A stretch of DNA of 16,102 bases from an uncultured Porphyromonadaceae bacterium (GCA_947166165.1 CAMVDK010000040.1:1-16102), one strand, 5' to 3'; shown: positions 7,912-15,783, counted from the stretch's first letter. Translations and numbers: made by a program. The notes: generated by a model not told the origin, from the letters alone.

Positions 7912-8931
7912 TTACTGTGCCATTTCCTTCTTCAGACGCTCGGTGAGCATGGGCACGATGCGGTGCAGGTCGCCCACGATGCCCAGGTCGGCCACGCTGA
8001 AGATGGGAGCGTACTTGTCCTTGTTGATGGCGATGATCAGGTCGCTCTCCTCCATGGCGGCGAGGGGCTGGATGGGAGGGCGCATGCCGCAGGCCATGTA
8101 GAGGGTGGGGCGCACGGTCTTGCCGGTCTGTCCCACCTGGCACTCATGCGGCATGACGCCGTTGTCGACCATGGCGCGCGACGAGGCCACCTGGCCGCCA
8201 ATCACGTCGGCCAGGGCCTGGAGCTTGTCGAAGCCCTCCTTGTCGTGCACACCACGACCGCCGGAGACGAGCACCTTGGCCTCGCTGATGTCGGCCACGC
8301 TCTTGTCGGCCTTGATGGTCTCGATGAGCTTGACGTGGAACTTGCTGGTGTCGAACTTGGGCACGAACTCGGTCACCACCCCCTGTCGACCGGGCTGGCG
8401 CTGCATCTTCTGCATCACGCCGGGGCGCACGGTGGACATCTGCGGACGCGTGTTGGGGCACACGATGGTGGCCATCAGGTTGCCGCCAAAGGCGGGACGC
8501 GTGGAGTGGAGGTCGAGCTGGCCGGTCTTCTCGTCGGCCACGATGGCGAGCTTGGTGCAGTCGGCGGTGAGGCCGGCCTTGAGGCGCGAAGCCAGGCGGG
8601 GAGCCATGTCGCGACCGATGGTGGTGGCACCATAGAGCACGATGTTGGGCTTGCGGTCGATGATGATTTGCGACATCACCTGCGAGTACTGCTCGCTCAG
8701 GTAGTGCTCCAGCTCGGGCACGTCGGCCACGATGACCTCGTCGGCTCCCTGCTCGATGAGGCCCTGGGCCAGGTTCTTGACATTGTGTCCCAGCAACAGG
8801 GCCACCACCTTCTCGCCGAGTGCCTCGGCCAGGTCGCGGGCCTTGCCTAAAAGTTCATACGCAACGGGCTGGATCACGCCTTCACGCTGCTCAGCGAAAA
8901 CGAATACGTTTTTATAATCTTTCTTGTCCAT
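7912..8931 (-). CDS. etfA: Electron transfer flavoprotein alpha subunit
   Basis: A 339-residue EtfA. With EtfB it carries two FADs and passes electrons to and from butyryl-CoA dehydrogenase in the cytoplasm. Residues 1-185 are the N-terminal domain. The C-terminal FAD domain shows SGGRG (223-227), QVGQTGKTVRP (265-275), AINKDKYAPIF (301-311) and ADLGIVGD (314-321). The flavin-contact segment that reads GISGAIQHLAGM in most EtfA proteins is GMRPPIQPLAAM here (282-293), losing the usual Ser-Gly and His. The rest of the fold is intact and the frame is open, so the protein is probably functional but altered. It is the last gene of the operon, 15 bases after etfB. Confidence 0.93.
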   Translation of the reverse strand: MDKKDYKNVFVFAEQREGVIQPVAYELLGKARDLAEALGEKVVALLLGHNVKNLAQGLIEQGADEVIVADVPELEHYLSEQYSQVMSQIIIDRKPNIVLYGATTIGRDMAPRLASRLKAGLTADCTKLAIVADEKTGQLDLHSTRPAFGGNLMATIVCPNTRPQMSTVRPGVMQKMQRQPGRQGVVTEFVPKFDTSKFHVKLIETIKADKSVADISEAKVLVSGGRGVHDKEGFDKLQALADVIGGQVASSRAMVDNGVMPHECQVGQTGKTVRPTLYMACGMRPPIQPLAAMEESDLIIAINKDKYAPIFSVADLGIVGDLHRIVPMLTERLKKEMAQ

Positions 8932-8946
8932 AGCAATATGAGTCTT

Positions 8947-9729
8947 TTAGATGATATGTTTCTCTTTGAGTTTGTTCACGATGAGCTCGACGGCTTCCTC
9001 GTCGCTCACCTCGTGCACCTCGCCGGGGGCCTTGAGGGCCTTGGGGAAGGACTGGAACACCTTGGTGGGCGAGCCTTTGAGTCCGAGCAGATTCTCGTCG
9101 ACGTCGATTTTGTCGGCGCTCCATACCTCGACCTCCTTGTCGTAGGCCTCAACGATGCCGCTCACGCTCATGTAGCGCGGCTCGACAGCCGAAGCGAGCA
9201 CGGTGAGCAGGCACTTGCCTTCCACCTCGAGCACTTGCACGCTGTCTTCGTTCTCCTTGCGCACGCGCAGGTGTCCGTTGTCGAGGCGCTCGATGCTGGC
9301 CACATAGGTGATTTGCGGCAGGTCGAGGTGTTCGGCCAGCTCGGGACCCACCTGTGCGGTGTCGCCATCGATGGCCTGGCGGCCGGCGATGATCAGGTCG
9401 TAGTCGAGCATGCGGCACAGGCCCGAGAGGGCATAGCTGGTGGCCAGCGTGTCGGCACCGGCAAACTTGCGGTCGCTGAGCAGGATGGCGCGGTCGGCGC
9501 CCATGGCGAAGGCCTCGCGCAGCATGACATCGGCCTGCGGCGGACCCATCGATATCACGGTGACGTGGGCGCCAAACTGGTCCTTGAGCTGCAAAGCCAG
9601 CTCAAGAGCACCCTTGTCGTCGGGGTTCATAATGCTCGGGACACCCTCGCGAATGAGCGTACCCTTCACGGGGTCGATCTTGATTTCGGTGGTGTCGGGG
9701 ACTTGCTTGATACAAACAATGATATTCAT
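8947..9729 (-). CDS. etfB: Electron transfer flavoprotein beta subunit
   Basis: A 260-residue EtfB beginning MNIIVCIKQVPDT, the standard N-terminus. The segment GRQAIDGDTAQVGP (116-129) is the nucleotide-binding loop typical of EtfB proteins in anaerobic butyrate producers, which hold a second FAD and bifurcate electrons from NADH to crotonyl-CoA and ferredoxin. DVMLREAFAMGADRA (67-81) is also characteristic. It lies 19 bases after the acyl-CoA dehydrogenase gene and 15 before etfA, the usual bcd-etfBA order. Electron bifurcation is inferred from the family and context; ferredoxin and Rnf genes are not in the window. Confidence 0.95.
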   Translation of the reverse strand: MNIIVCIKQVPDTTEIKIDPVKGTLIREGVPSIMNPDDKGALELALQLKDQFGAHVTVISMGPPQADVMLREAFAMGADRAILLSDRKFAGADTLATSYALSGLCRMLDYDLIIAGRQAIDGDTAQVGPELAEHLDLPQITYVASIERLDNGHLRVRKENEDSVQVLEVEGKCLLTVLASAVEPRYMSVSGIVEAYDKEVEVWSADKIDVDENLLGLKGSPTKVFQSFPKALKAPGEVHEVSDEEAVELIVNKLKEKHII

Positions 9730-9748
9730 AATGCTTCTAACTCATTAA

Positions 9749-10888
9749 TTATTTAAACAGATGCCCGGCAATGACCATTCGCTGGACCTCGGAGGTGCCT
9801 TCGTAGATCTCGGTGATTTTAGCGTCGCGCATCATGCGCTCCACGGGATACTCGCGTGTGTAGCCATAGCCGCCGTGGAACTGCACCGCCTTGGTGGTGA
9901 CCTCCATGGCCGTTTCGGCGGCAAAGAGCTTGGCCATGGCGGCGTCGGGCGAATAGGGAAGGCCGTTGTCCTTCTTCCATGCGGCGCTGCGCACGAGCAG
10001 GCGGGCAGCCTCTACCTTGGTCTTGAGGTCGGCCATCTGGAACTGGGTGTTCTGGAACTTGGCAATGGCGCGGCCAAACTGCTTGCGCTCCTTGGTGTAC
10101 TTGACGGTCTCGTCGAGGGCGCCCTGGGCGATGCCCAGTGCCTGCGAGGCGATGCCGATGCGGCCGCCGTCGAGGGTCTTCATGGCGATGCTGAAGCCCT
10201 TGCCCTGAGCACCGAGCAGGTTCTCCTTGGGCACGATGCAGTTCTCGAAGATGAGCTCGCACGTGGCGCTGCCACGGATACCCATCTTGAGCTCCTTCTT
10301 GCCAATCGAGAAGCCCGGCATGCCCTTCTCGACGATGAAGGCCGAGATGCCCTTGGTGCCCTTCGACTTGTCGGTCATGGCCATGACGATGAACACGTGG
10401 GCATAGGAGGCATTGGTGATGAAAATCTTGGAGCCGTTGAGCACCCAGTGGTCGCCGGCGTCGACGGCCGTGGTCTGCTGCATGGCGGCGTCGGTGCCGG
10501 CGTTGGGCTCGGTGAGGCCGAAGGCGCCAATCCACTCACCCGAGGCGAGCTTGGGCAGGTATTTCATCTTCTGCTCCTCGGTGCCATGCTCCATGATGGG
10601 GGCCATGCACAGCGAGGTGTGGGCCGAGAGCACCACACCGGTGGTGGCGCACACGCGCGAGAGTTCCTCCACGGCCATGATATACATCTGCACAGTGCCA
10701 CCGGCACCGCCATACTGCTTGGGCACGGGAATGCCCATGATGCCGAGTTTGCCCATTTTCTCCACTGTCTCAAGTGGGAAACGCTCCTGCTCGTCGACCT
10801 CGGCAGCCAGCGGCTTGACCTCGTTTTCGGCAAACGAGCGAATCATCTGCAGGAACAGTTGTTCTGTCTTTGAATAACTAAAATCCAT
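9749..10888 (-). CDS. bcd: Butyryl-CoA dehydrogenase (short-chain acyl-CoA dehydrogenase)
   Basis: A 379-residue acyl-CoA dehydrogenase of typical length. The FAD-binding signature FGLTEPNAGTD is at 123-133. The C-terminal QFHGGYGYTREYPVER (336-351) and ITEIYEGTSE include the catalytic base E363 at the position used by short-chain enzymes. With EtfAB it reduces crotonyl-CoA to butyryl-CoA in the cytoplasm. Adjacent etfBA, crotonase and CoA-transferase genes favour the reductive butyrate-forming role over fatty-acid oxidation. It lies 16 bases after the hydroxybutyryl-CoA dehydrogenase gene. Chain-length preference cannot be proven from sequence. Confidence 0.93.
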   Translation of the reverse strand: MDFSYSKTEQLFLQMIRSFAENEVKPLAAEVDEQERFPLETVEKMGKLGIMGIPVPKQYGGAGGTVQMYIMAVEELSRVCATTGVVLSAHTSLCMAPIMEHGTEEQKMKYLPKLASGEWIGAFGLTEPNAGTDAAMQQTTAVDAGDHWVLNGSKIFITNASYAHVFIVMAMTDKSKGTKGISAFIVEKGMPGFSIGKKELKMGIRGSATCELIFENCIVPKENLLGAQGKGFSIAMKTLDGGRIGIASQALGIAQGALDETVKYTKERKQFGRAIAKFQNTQFQMADLKTKVEAARLLVRSAAWKKDNGLPYSPDAAMAKLFAAETAMEVTTKAVQFHGGYGYTREYPVERMMRDAKITEIYEGTSEVQRMVIAGHLFK

Positions 10889-10904
10889 ATCCAGTTTCTT
10901 TTAA

Positions 10905-11747
10905 TTAATATTTATAGAAACCCTCGCCGGATTTGCGTCCGAGCAGGCCGGCACGCACCATCTTGCGCAGCAGCGGGTGAGGACGGTACTTCGGGTCGCC
11001 AAACTCGCGGTAGAGCACCTCCATGATGGCCAGGTTGACGTCGTTGCCAATCAGGTCGGCCAGCGCGAGCGGGCCCATGCGGTGGTTGGCACCGAGCATC
11101 ATGCACTTGTCGATGTCCTCGGCGCTGGCGATGCCGTCGGCCAGGATGCCCACAGCCTCGTTGATCATGGGGATGAGGATGCGGTTCACCACAAAGCCGG
11201 GGGCCTCGTTGACGAGCACCGGCTCCTTGTCGATGCTCTTGCCCAGGTCGATGATGGTCTGCGACGTGGCTTCGCTGGTGAGCTGACCCTTGATGACCTC
11301 GATGAGGGCCATGCGGTCGGCGGGGTTGAAGAAGTGCATGCCGATAAACTTGTCGGGGCGGGCGGTGCTCGAAGCAATCTCGGTGATGGAGAGCGACGAC
11401 GAGTTGGTGGCGAAGATGGCCTCGGGCTTGCAAATCTTGTCGAGCTCGGCAAACACGTCCTTCTTGAGCTGCATGTCCTCGACGGCTGCCTCGATCACGA
11501 GGTCGGCATCGGCAAAGGTGGCGTAGTCGGTGGTGGTGCTGATGTTGGCCAGCATGGCGTCCATTGCAGCCTGGGTGATTTTCTCTTTCTCTACGAGCTT
11601 GGCGTAGCCTTTATTGATCGAGGTCATGGCCTTGTCGAGGCTGGCCTGCGTGCGGCTCTTCATGACCACGGGCATCTTGGCGGCGAAAGCCTTGACAATG
11701 CCTTTGGCCATGGTTCCGGTTCCAATGACACAAATTTTCATGTTCAA
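10905..11747 (-). CDS. hbd: 3-hydroxybutyryl-CoA dehydrogenase, probably NADP(H)-preferring
   Basis: A 280-residue protein interconverting acetoacetyl-CoA and 3-hydroxybutyryl-CoA. Catalytic residues are present: S118, H138 in IGMHFFNP, E150 in LIEVI, and N188 in APGFVVNRI. The C-terminal half closely resembles clostridial Hbd (LIPMINEAVGILADGIAS, RKSGEGFYKY). The N-terminal dinucleotide fold is unusual: GTGTMA (9-14) replaces the normal GxGxxG third Gly with Ala, and the acidic residue that normally follows strand 2 (as in LRDI) is replaced by MKSRT (29-33). Loss of the acidic residue next to basic ones usually means NADP(H) use. HFFNPADRM and NHRMGP also deviate from the common HFFNPAPVM and NHPMGP. 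It follows crotonase by 29 bases. The start could be M1 or M3. Confidence 0.9.
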   Translation of the reverse strand: MNMKICVIGTGTMAKGIVKAFAAKMPVVMKSRTQASLDKAMTSINKGYAKLVEKEKITQAAMDAMLANISTTTDYATFADADLVIEAAVEDMQLKKDVFAELDKICKPEAIFATNSSSLSITEIASSTARPDKFIGMHFFNPADRMALIEVIKGQLTSEATSQTIIDLGKSIDKEPVLVNEAPGFVVNRILIPMINEAVGILADGIASAEDIDKCMMLGANHRMGPLALADLIGNDVNLAIMEVLYREFGDPKYRPHPLLRKMVRAGLLGRKSGEGFYKY

Positions 11748-11776
11748 TTAGTTTATTCGTTTATGTTTTTAATAGG

Positions 11777-12556
11777 TTATTTTCCATTGAACGATGCTTT
11801 TCGCTTCTCGAGGAAGGCGGCCATGCCGTCCTTCTGGTCCTGCGTGGCGAAGCAGTGGCCGAACAGGTCGTTCTCGAGCGTGATGGCGGCGTCGGCGTCG
11901 AGGTCGTAGCCCTGGCCAATGCTCTGCTTTGCGGCTTTGATGGCCAGCGGCGCGTTGCGCAGCATCAGCTCGGCCATTTCCAAGGCTTTGGGCATCAGCT
12001 CTTCGGGTTCGTAGACAGCGTTGACCAGTCCGATGCGCAGGGCCTCGTCGGCCCTGACCACACGCCCGGTGAAAATCATCTCCTTGGCCATCCCCTGCCC
12101 CACCAGTCGCGGCAGGCGCACGGTGCCCGAAAAGCCGGGTATGATGCCCAGTCCCACCTCGGGCTGGCCGAACTTGGCCTTCACCGAGGCGATGCGGATG
12201 TCGCAGGCCATGGCCAGCTCGCAGCCTCCTCCCAGCGCGAAACCGTTGACGGCGGCGACGACGGGGATGGGCAGCTGCTCGATGGCGCGGAACACGCGGG
12301 CGCCCAGCACACCGAACTCGCGGCCGGCGGCCTCGTCGAGGTGCGCCATCTCGCTGATGTCGGCACCGGCCACAAACGACTTGTCGCCGTCGCCGGTGAC
12401 GATGAGCACGCGCGTGGCCTGCGTGTCGAGATGCTCTACAAAGTGGCTCATCTCGCCCAGAATGGTGGAGTTGAGCGCGTTGAGCGTCTTGGGAGCCGAC
12501 ACCTTCATGACGGTGATGGCTCCCTGCTGCTCAATCTTGAGGAATTGGTAATCCAT
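11777..12556 (-). CDS. crt: Enoyl-CoA hydratase / crotonase
   Basis: A 259-residue member of the crotonase family. The oxyanion-hole segment AGADI is at 63-67. The catalytic acids are E113 in GGGCELAMACDIR and E133 in FGQPEVGLGIIPG, both at the expected spacing, so it is a hydratase and not a family member lacking catalytic Glu. It interconverts 3-hydroxybutyryl-CoA and crotonyl-CoA in the cytoplasm, between Hbd and Bcd. It lies 18 bases after the CoA-transferase gene. Lysine fermentation reaches crotonyl-CoA by an ammonia-lyase instead, so this enzyme serves the acetoacetyl-CoA branch. Confidence 0.93.
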   Translation of the reverse strand: MDYQFLKIEQQGAITVMKVSAPKTLNALNSTILGEMSHFVEHLDTQATRVLIVTGDGDKSFVAGADISEMAHLDEAAGREFGVLGARVFRAIEQLPIPVVAAVNGFALGGGCELAMACDIRIASVKAKFGQPEVGLGIIPGFSGTVRLPRLVGQGMAKEMIFTGRVVRADEALRIGLVNAVYEPEELMPKALEMAELMLRNAPLAIKAAKQSIGQGYDLDADAAITLENDLFGHCFATQDQKDGMAAFLEKRKASFNGK

Positions 12557-12574
12557 AGTGACGGCCCGGCCTGG

Positions 12575-13234
12575 TTAGATGTCCATGGGTTTGAGGTCGG
12601 GAGCGATGATGAGCTTGGCCTGAGTGGCCGCCTGCACCTGCTCGACGGTGAACTCGGGGTGAATCTCGCGCAGCACGATGCCCTCGGGGGTGATGTCCAT
12701 CACACCCATCTCGGTGATGATCATGTTCACCTGTCCGGCTGCCGTGAGGGGCAGCGTGCACTCGGTGAGGATTTTGGGAGCGCCCTTCTGGGTGTGCTCC
12801 ATGGTGAGGATGACGCGCTTGGCGCCCACCACCAGGTCCATGGCGCCGCCCATGCCGGGAGCCATCTTGCCAGGGATAATCCAGTTGGCCAGGTTGCCCT
12901 TCTCGTCGACCTGCAGCGCGCCGAGGAACGACACGTTGACGTGGCCGCCACGGATGATGGCGAACGACGTGGCCGAGTCGAACGTGCAGGCGCCCGGCTC
13001 CAGGGTGATGGCGCCGCCGCCGGCGTTGATCAGGTTCTTGTCCTCCTGGCCTTCGGCCGGTGTGGGACCCATGCCCATGGCACCGTTCTCGGTCTGCAAA
13101 GTCACCGACACGCCATCGGGCAGGTAGTTGGGAATCAGCGTGGGAATACCGATGCCCAGGTTCACGACATCGCCGTCGTGCAGCTCTTTGGCAGCTCGCT
13201 TGGCGATCACTGCTCTCATTTCACTTTTCTCCAT
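12575..13234 (-). CDS. atoA: Butyryl-CoA:acetoacetate CoA-transferase, beta subunit
   Basis: A 219-residue family I CoA-transferase beta subunit. NLGIGIPTLIPNYL (25-38) is the CoA-binding start. E49 in TENGAMGMGP is the catalytic Glu that forms the glutamyl-CoA intermediate. GGHVNVSFLGALQVDEKGN and PGMGGAMDLV are also typical. In the lysine pathway the enzyme moves CoA from butyryl-CoA to acetoacetate, giving butyrate and acetoacetyl-CoA. An active enzyme needs an alpha subunit (AtoD), but no alpha gene is adjacent: KamE lies directly upstream. A 119-base gap separates the two, the longest within the operon. Substrate is inferred from context. Confidence 0.88.
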   Translation of the reverse strand: MEKSEMRAVIAKRAAKELHDGDVVNLGIGIPTLIPNYLPDGVSVTLQTENGAMGMGPTPAEGQEDKNLINAGGGAITLEPGACTFDSATSFAIIRGGHVNVSFLGALQVDEKGNLANWIIPGKMAPGMGGAMDLVVGAKRVILTMEHTQKGAPKILTECTLPLTAAGQVNMIITEMGVMDITPEGIVLREIHPEFTVEQVQAATQAKLIIAPDLKPMDI

Positions 13235-13253
13235 AATGATATGTGTTTGTGAG

Positions 13254-13280
13254 GTTTATTGTTATAAGAAGTTTATTGTT
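13254..13280. repeat. GTTTATTGTT direct repeat in the kamE-atoA gap
   Basis: GTTTATTGTT occurs at 13254-13263 and again at 13271-13280, start-to-start distance 17 bases. The copies lie 20-46 bases upstream of the CoA-transferase start, in an AT-rich patch following a GC-rich stretch. They could be a protein-binding site, a translation enhancer, or chance. No clear TAnnTTTG promoter box is visible in the gap. Confidence 0.5.
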
Positions 13281-13294
13281 CAATAGTCACTGGC

Positions 13295-13315
13295 CGGGCA
13301 TCGGGGTCTCGCCCG
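13295..13315 (-). other. Short hairpin in the kamE-atoA gap
   Basis: CGGGC (13295-13299) can pair with GCCCG (13311-13315). It lies 39 bases downstream of the kamE stop on the minus strand. It is only 5 bp, in very GC-rich sequence, and could be a partial attenuator or mRNA-processing site between the mutase genes and the butyrate genes. Support is weak. Confidence 0.25.
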
Positions 13316-13353
13316 CGCTGCTGCGCGTGGCCTCGCTTCGTCCTCCCGCCGGC

Positions 13354-14142
13354 TCACTTCATGCCGCGCTTCACCATTTCCTGCACCACAAACGAGGCCA
13401 CGTCGTCGGCATAGGTGTTCATGCCGAACCCGGCGTCGAAGCCCAGCTCCTTGGCCAGCTCGTGGGTGATGCGCGCGCCGCCGCAGCAGCATATCATCTT
13501 GTCGCGCAGGCCTTCGGCCTCCATGAGCTCGATGAAGTTGGTCATGTTCTTGATGTGCACGTCCTTCTGGGTGACGGTCTGCGAGATGATGAGTGCGTCG
13601 GCATGCAGCTCGATGCCCTTGGCGATGAATTCCTCGTTAGGCACCTGCGAGCCCAGGTTGTAGGCCTCGATCATCTCGTAGCGCTCCAGGCCGTAGTGGC
13701 CGGCGTAGCCCTTCATGTTCATGATGGCGTCGATGCCCACGGTGTGGGCGTCGGTGCCCGTCGAGGCACCCACAATCACGATTTTGCGGCCCAGGTTCTC
13801 CTTGATGTACTCGTCGGTCTCATACATGTCCATGGTGTTGCTCTCCACCTTGGGCACATAGATGGTGGAATAGTCCACGGTGTGCGAGCAGCTGCCATAG
13901 CAGTTGAAGAAGGTGAAGCCGGGGGTGAGCTCCTGGTAGAAAACCACGCTGGGGTTTTCGAGTCCCATTTTGCGCAGCAGTTGCTTGGCGGCCTCGACGG
14001 CCTCGGCACCCACGGGCACGGGCAGCGTGAAGCTCAGCTGCACCTTGCCGTCGTTCATCGTGTCGCCATACGGCTTTATCTTGGTGAAGTCTAAGGTTTT
14101 GTCGAAATCCTTAGCTTCCATCGAATATAGTCCTTCGCTCAT
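13354..14142 (-). CDS. kamE: Lysine 5,6-aminomutase beta subunit (cobalamin-binding)
   Basis: A 262-residue subunit that binds adenosylcobalamin. The base-off/His-on motif DAHTVG (131-136) supplies H133 as the cobalt ligand. K144 in NMKGYAGHYG is the lysine that forms the internal aldimine with PLP. Both numbers equal those I recall for the Clostridium sticklandii enzyme. The N-terminal half (about 1-110) is the dimerisation domain and the C-terminal half is a Rossmann-like B12 domain (VIVGAS at 122-127, ALIISQTVTQKD, MICCCGGARI). With KamD it converts beta-lysine to 3,5-diaminohexanoate (D-lysine to 2,5-diaminohexanoate). It starts 21 bases after kamD. The protein ends at the TGA at 13354, but the frame stays open for another 26 codons. 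Confidence 0.95.
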   Translation of the reverse strand: MSEGLYSMEAKDFDKTLDFTKIKPYGDTMNDGKVQLSFTLPVPVGAEAVEAAKQLLRKMGLENPSVVFYQELTPGFTFFNCYGSCSHTVDYSTIYVPKVESNTMDMYETDEYIKENLGRKIVIVGASTGTDAHTVGIDAIMNMKGYAGHYGLERYEMIEAYNLGSQVPNEEFIAKGIELHADALIISQTVTQKDVHIKNMTNFIELMEAEGLRDKMICCCGGARITHELAKELGFDAGFGMNTYADDVASFVVQEMVKRGMK

Positions 14143-14163
14143 GTCTTGTTGCGTTCTATGTGG

Positions 14164-15720
14164 TTATCGTTTTCCTTTCATTAACTCCACGAAGGGGTTG
14201 AGATAGTTGTCGCCCTTCATCGTGACCCCTTCGAGTCCCTTGCCGCCGTTCTTGGGTCGCTTCACGTCGCCGAAGATGCCCTTCTCGAGTGCGGTGAAGA
14301 GGCCCTCCTTGGTGATTTCCTCGAGCAGCTTGATGGTGTTGCCCAGCACCTCCTGCACGCGCCGGCGGCAGATGCCGCCCTCGGCAAACTCCATCTCCTC
14401 GCCGATGCTCTTCATGTTGTTGAAGATGTACTTGGCGTTCTCGATTGAGAGGTAGCGGTCGCTCATGAACGGGGTGTGGATGGCCTCGGTGGGCATGCCC
14501 AGCAACTGGATGCCTTGATGGGTCCAAATGCCGATGATGTTGAACAGCGCGTCCTGGATGTGTCCACGGAAGATGTTGCCGGTCATGAACTTGGTGGGCG
14601 GCATGTACTTGAGCGTGGCTTTGGGGAAGATTTCGCGCGTCATCTGCGCCTGTGCCAGTTCGAGCAGGAAGCCGTTTTCGAGCATGGGGTCCATCTCGAA
14701 GGCGTGCCCGAGTCCCATCTGCTCCTCACGCAGTCCGGCCATCAGGGCCAACTGCTCGTTGATGAGGTCGGAGGCGAGCACGGTGTGGGCGGCCTCGACG
14801 GCGTCGGCGGTGGTGAGGTAGTTGTCCTCGCCGGTGTTGATGATCACGCCGGCAAAGCCGTTGATGATGCGGCTCATGTACTGGTCGATGAGCGTGCGCT
14901 GCATGTTGATGTCGCGGAACAGGATGCCATAGAGGGCATCGTTGAGCATCACGTCGAGCCCCTCGAAGGCGCCCATGATGGCAATCTCGGGCATGCACAG
15001 ACCGGAGCAGTAGTTGCACAGGCGGATGTAGCGCCCTTGCTCCTCGCCCACCTCGTCGAGTGCCTTGCGCATGATGCGGAAGTTCTCCTGCGTGGCAAAC
15101 GTGCCGCCGAAACCCTCGGTGGTGGCGCCGTAGGGCACATAGTCGAGCAGGCTCTGGCCAGTGGTGCGGATCACGGCAATCACGTCGGCTCCCTGGCGGG
15201 CACCGGCCTGGGCCTGCACCACGTCTTCGTAGATGTTGCCGGTGGCCACGATGATGTAGAGGTAGGGCTTGGGCCCCTCGCCGATGGTTTCCAGATAGTG
15301 TTCGCGGCGTGCGCGACGGGTGCGGATGCGCGCCATGCTCTCGTCGATGACGGGCTGCAGGGCGGCAGCGATTTGCTGCGGGTCGCGCGTCACCACCTGC
15401 GTGATGTCGAGCTCGCCGGCGGCCACTTTTTCGGCTATGTCCTGCGGCTTGAGGCCGGTCTTGATCATGGCGTTGGCGATGAAGAATAGCGCGCCCTCGC
15501 CGAGCACTCCCTTTTCCTTGATGGCTTCGACCACCACGTTGGGCAGCGGCACCTCGTTGTCGTCGATGCCGTCGATGCCCATCAAGCGGCACAGTGTGCG
15601 CTCCACAGCCACAGTCGTATATTGCTCTACAAACGACTGCACATCCTCGGCAATGCCCTTGGCCAATCCACGGGCATACTCTACTTTTTCAAAGTCTAAT
15701 CCTAATTTGCTTTTTTGCAT
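14164..15720 (-). CDS. kamD: Lysine 5,6-aminomutase alpha subunit
   Basis: A 518-residue TIM-barrel catalytic subunit; the C. sticklandii protein is about 516. It holds substrate and PLP against the cobalamin carried by KamE and performs a radical 1,2-amino shift in the cytoplasm. Residues matching PLP- and substrate-contact positions I remember, with a one-residue offset, are R185 and S190 (IRTTGQS), S239 (CNYCSG), Y264 (DALYG), D299 (GEDN) and K371 (LKYMPPTKFMTG). TEGFGGTFATQENFRIMRKALDE is also highly family-specific. It follows the kamC fragment by 63 bases and precedes kamE by 21. Ornithine 4,5-aminomutase is a relative but its large subunit fuses the barrel with the B12 domain, unlike here. 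Confidence 0.95.
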   Translation of the reverse strand: MQKSKLGLDFEKVEYARGLAKGIAEDVQSFVEQYTTVAVERTLCRLMGIDGIDDNEVPLPNVVVEAIKEKGVLGEGALFFIANAMIKTGLKPQDIAEKVAAGELDITQVVTRDPQQIAAALQPVIDESMARIRTRRARREHYLETIGEGPKPYLYIIVATGNIYEDVVQAQAGARQGADVIAVIRTTGQSLLDYVPYGATTEGFGGTFATQENFRIMRKALDEVGEEQGRYIRLCNYCSGLCMPEIAIMGAFEGLDVMLNDALYGILFRDINMQRTLIDQYMSRIINGFAGVIINTGEDNYLTTADAVEAAHTVLASDLINEQLALMAGLREEQMGLGHAFEMDPMLENGFLLELAQAQMTREIFPKATLKYMPPTKFMTGNIFRGHIQDALFNIIGIWTHQGIQLLGMPTEAIHTPFMSDRYLSIENAKYIFNNMKSIGEEMEFAEGGICRRRVQEVLGNTIKLLEEITKEGLFTALEKGIFGDVKRPKNGGKGLEGVTMKGDNYLNPFVELMKGKR

Positions 15721-15783
15721 AAACGTGTATTATATAAGTTGTTGTTTTTTTGCATAGGGTCGGGTCTATATATAGTGGTTAAT

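Noticed and set aside
11855..13252. 465-codon plus-strand open frame opposite crt and atoA
   Set aside because: It spans two clear minus-strand genes and their spacer, and its translation shows no recognisable fold.
14476..15489. 337-codon plus-strand open frame opposite kamD
   Set aside because: Antisense shadow; kamD retains all expected active-site residues on the other strand.
14164..15720. Ornithine 4,5-aminomutase instead of lysine 5,6-aminomutase
   Set aside because: In OraE the barrel and B12 domain are fused and the partner subunit is small. Here a 518-residue barrel protein is followed by a separate 262-residue B12/PLP-lysine subunit, the KamD-KamE layout.
15721..15783. Cobalamin riboswitch or internal promoter in front of kamD
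   Set aside because: The 63-base AT-rich gap is too short for a B12 riboswitch and lacks a TAnnTTTG box. A TATAAT-like string is present, but Bacteroidota do not use that consensus.
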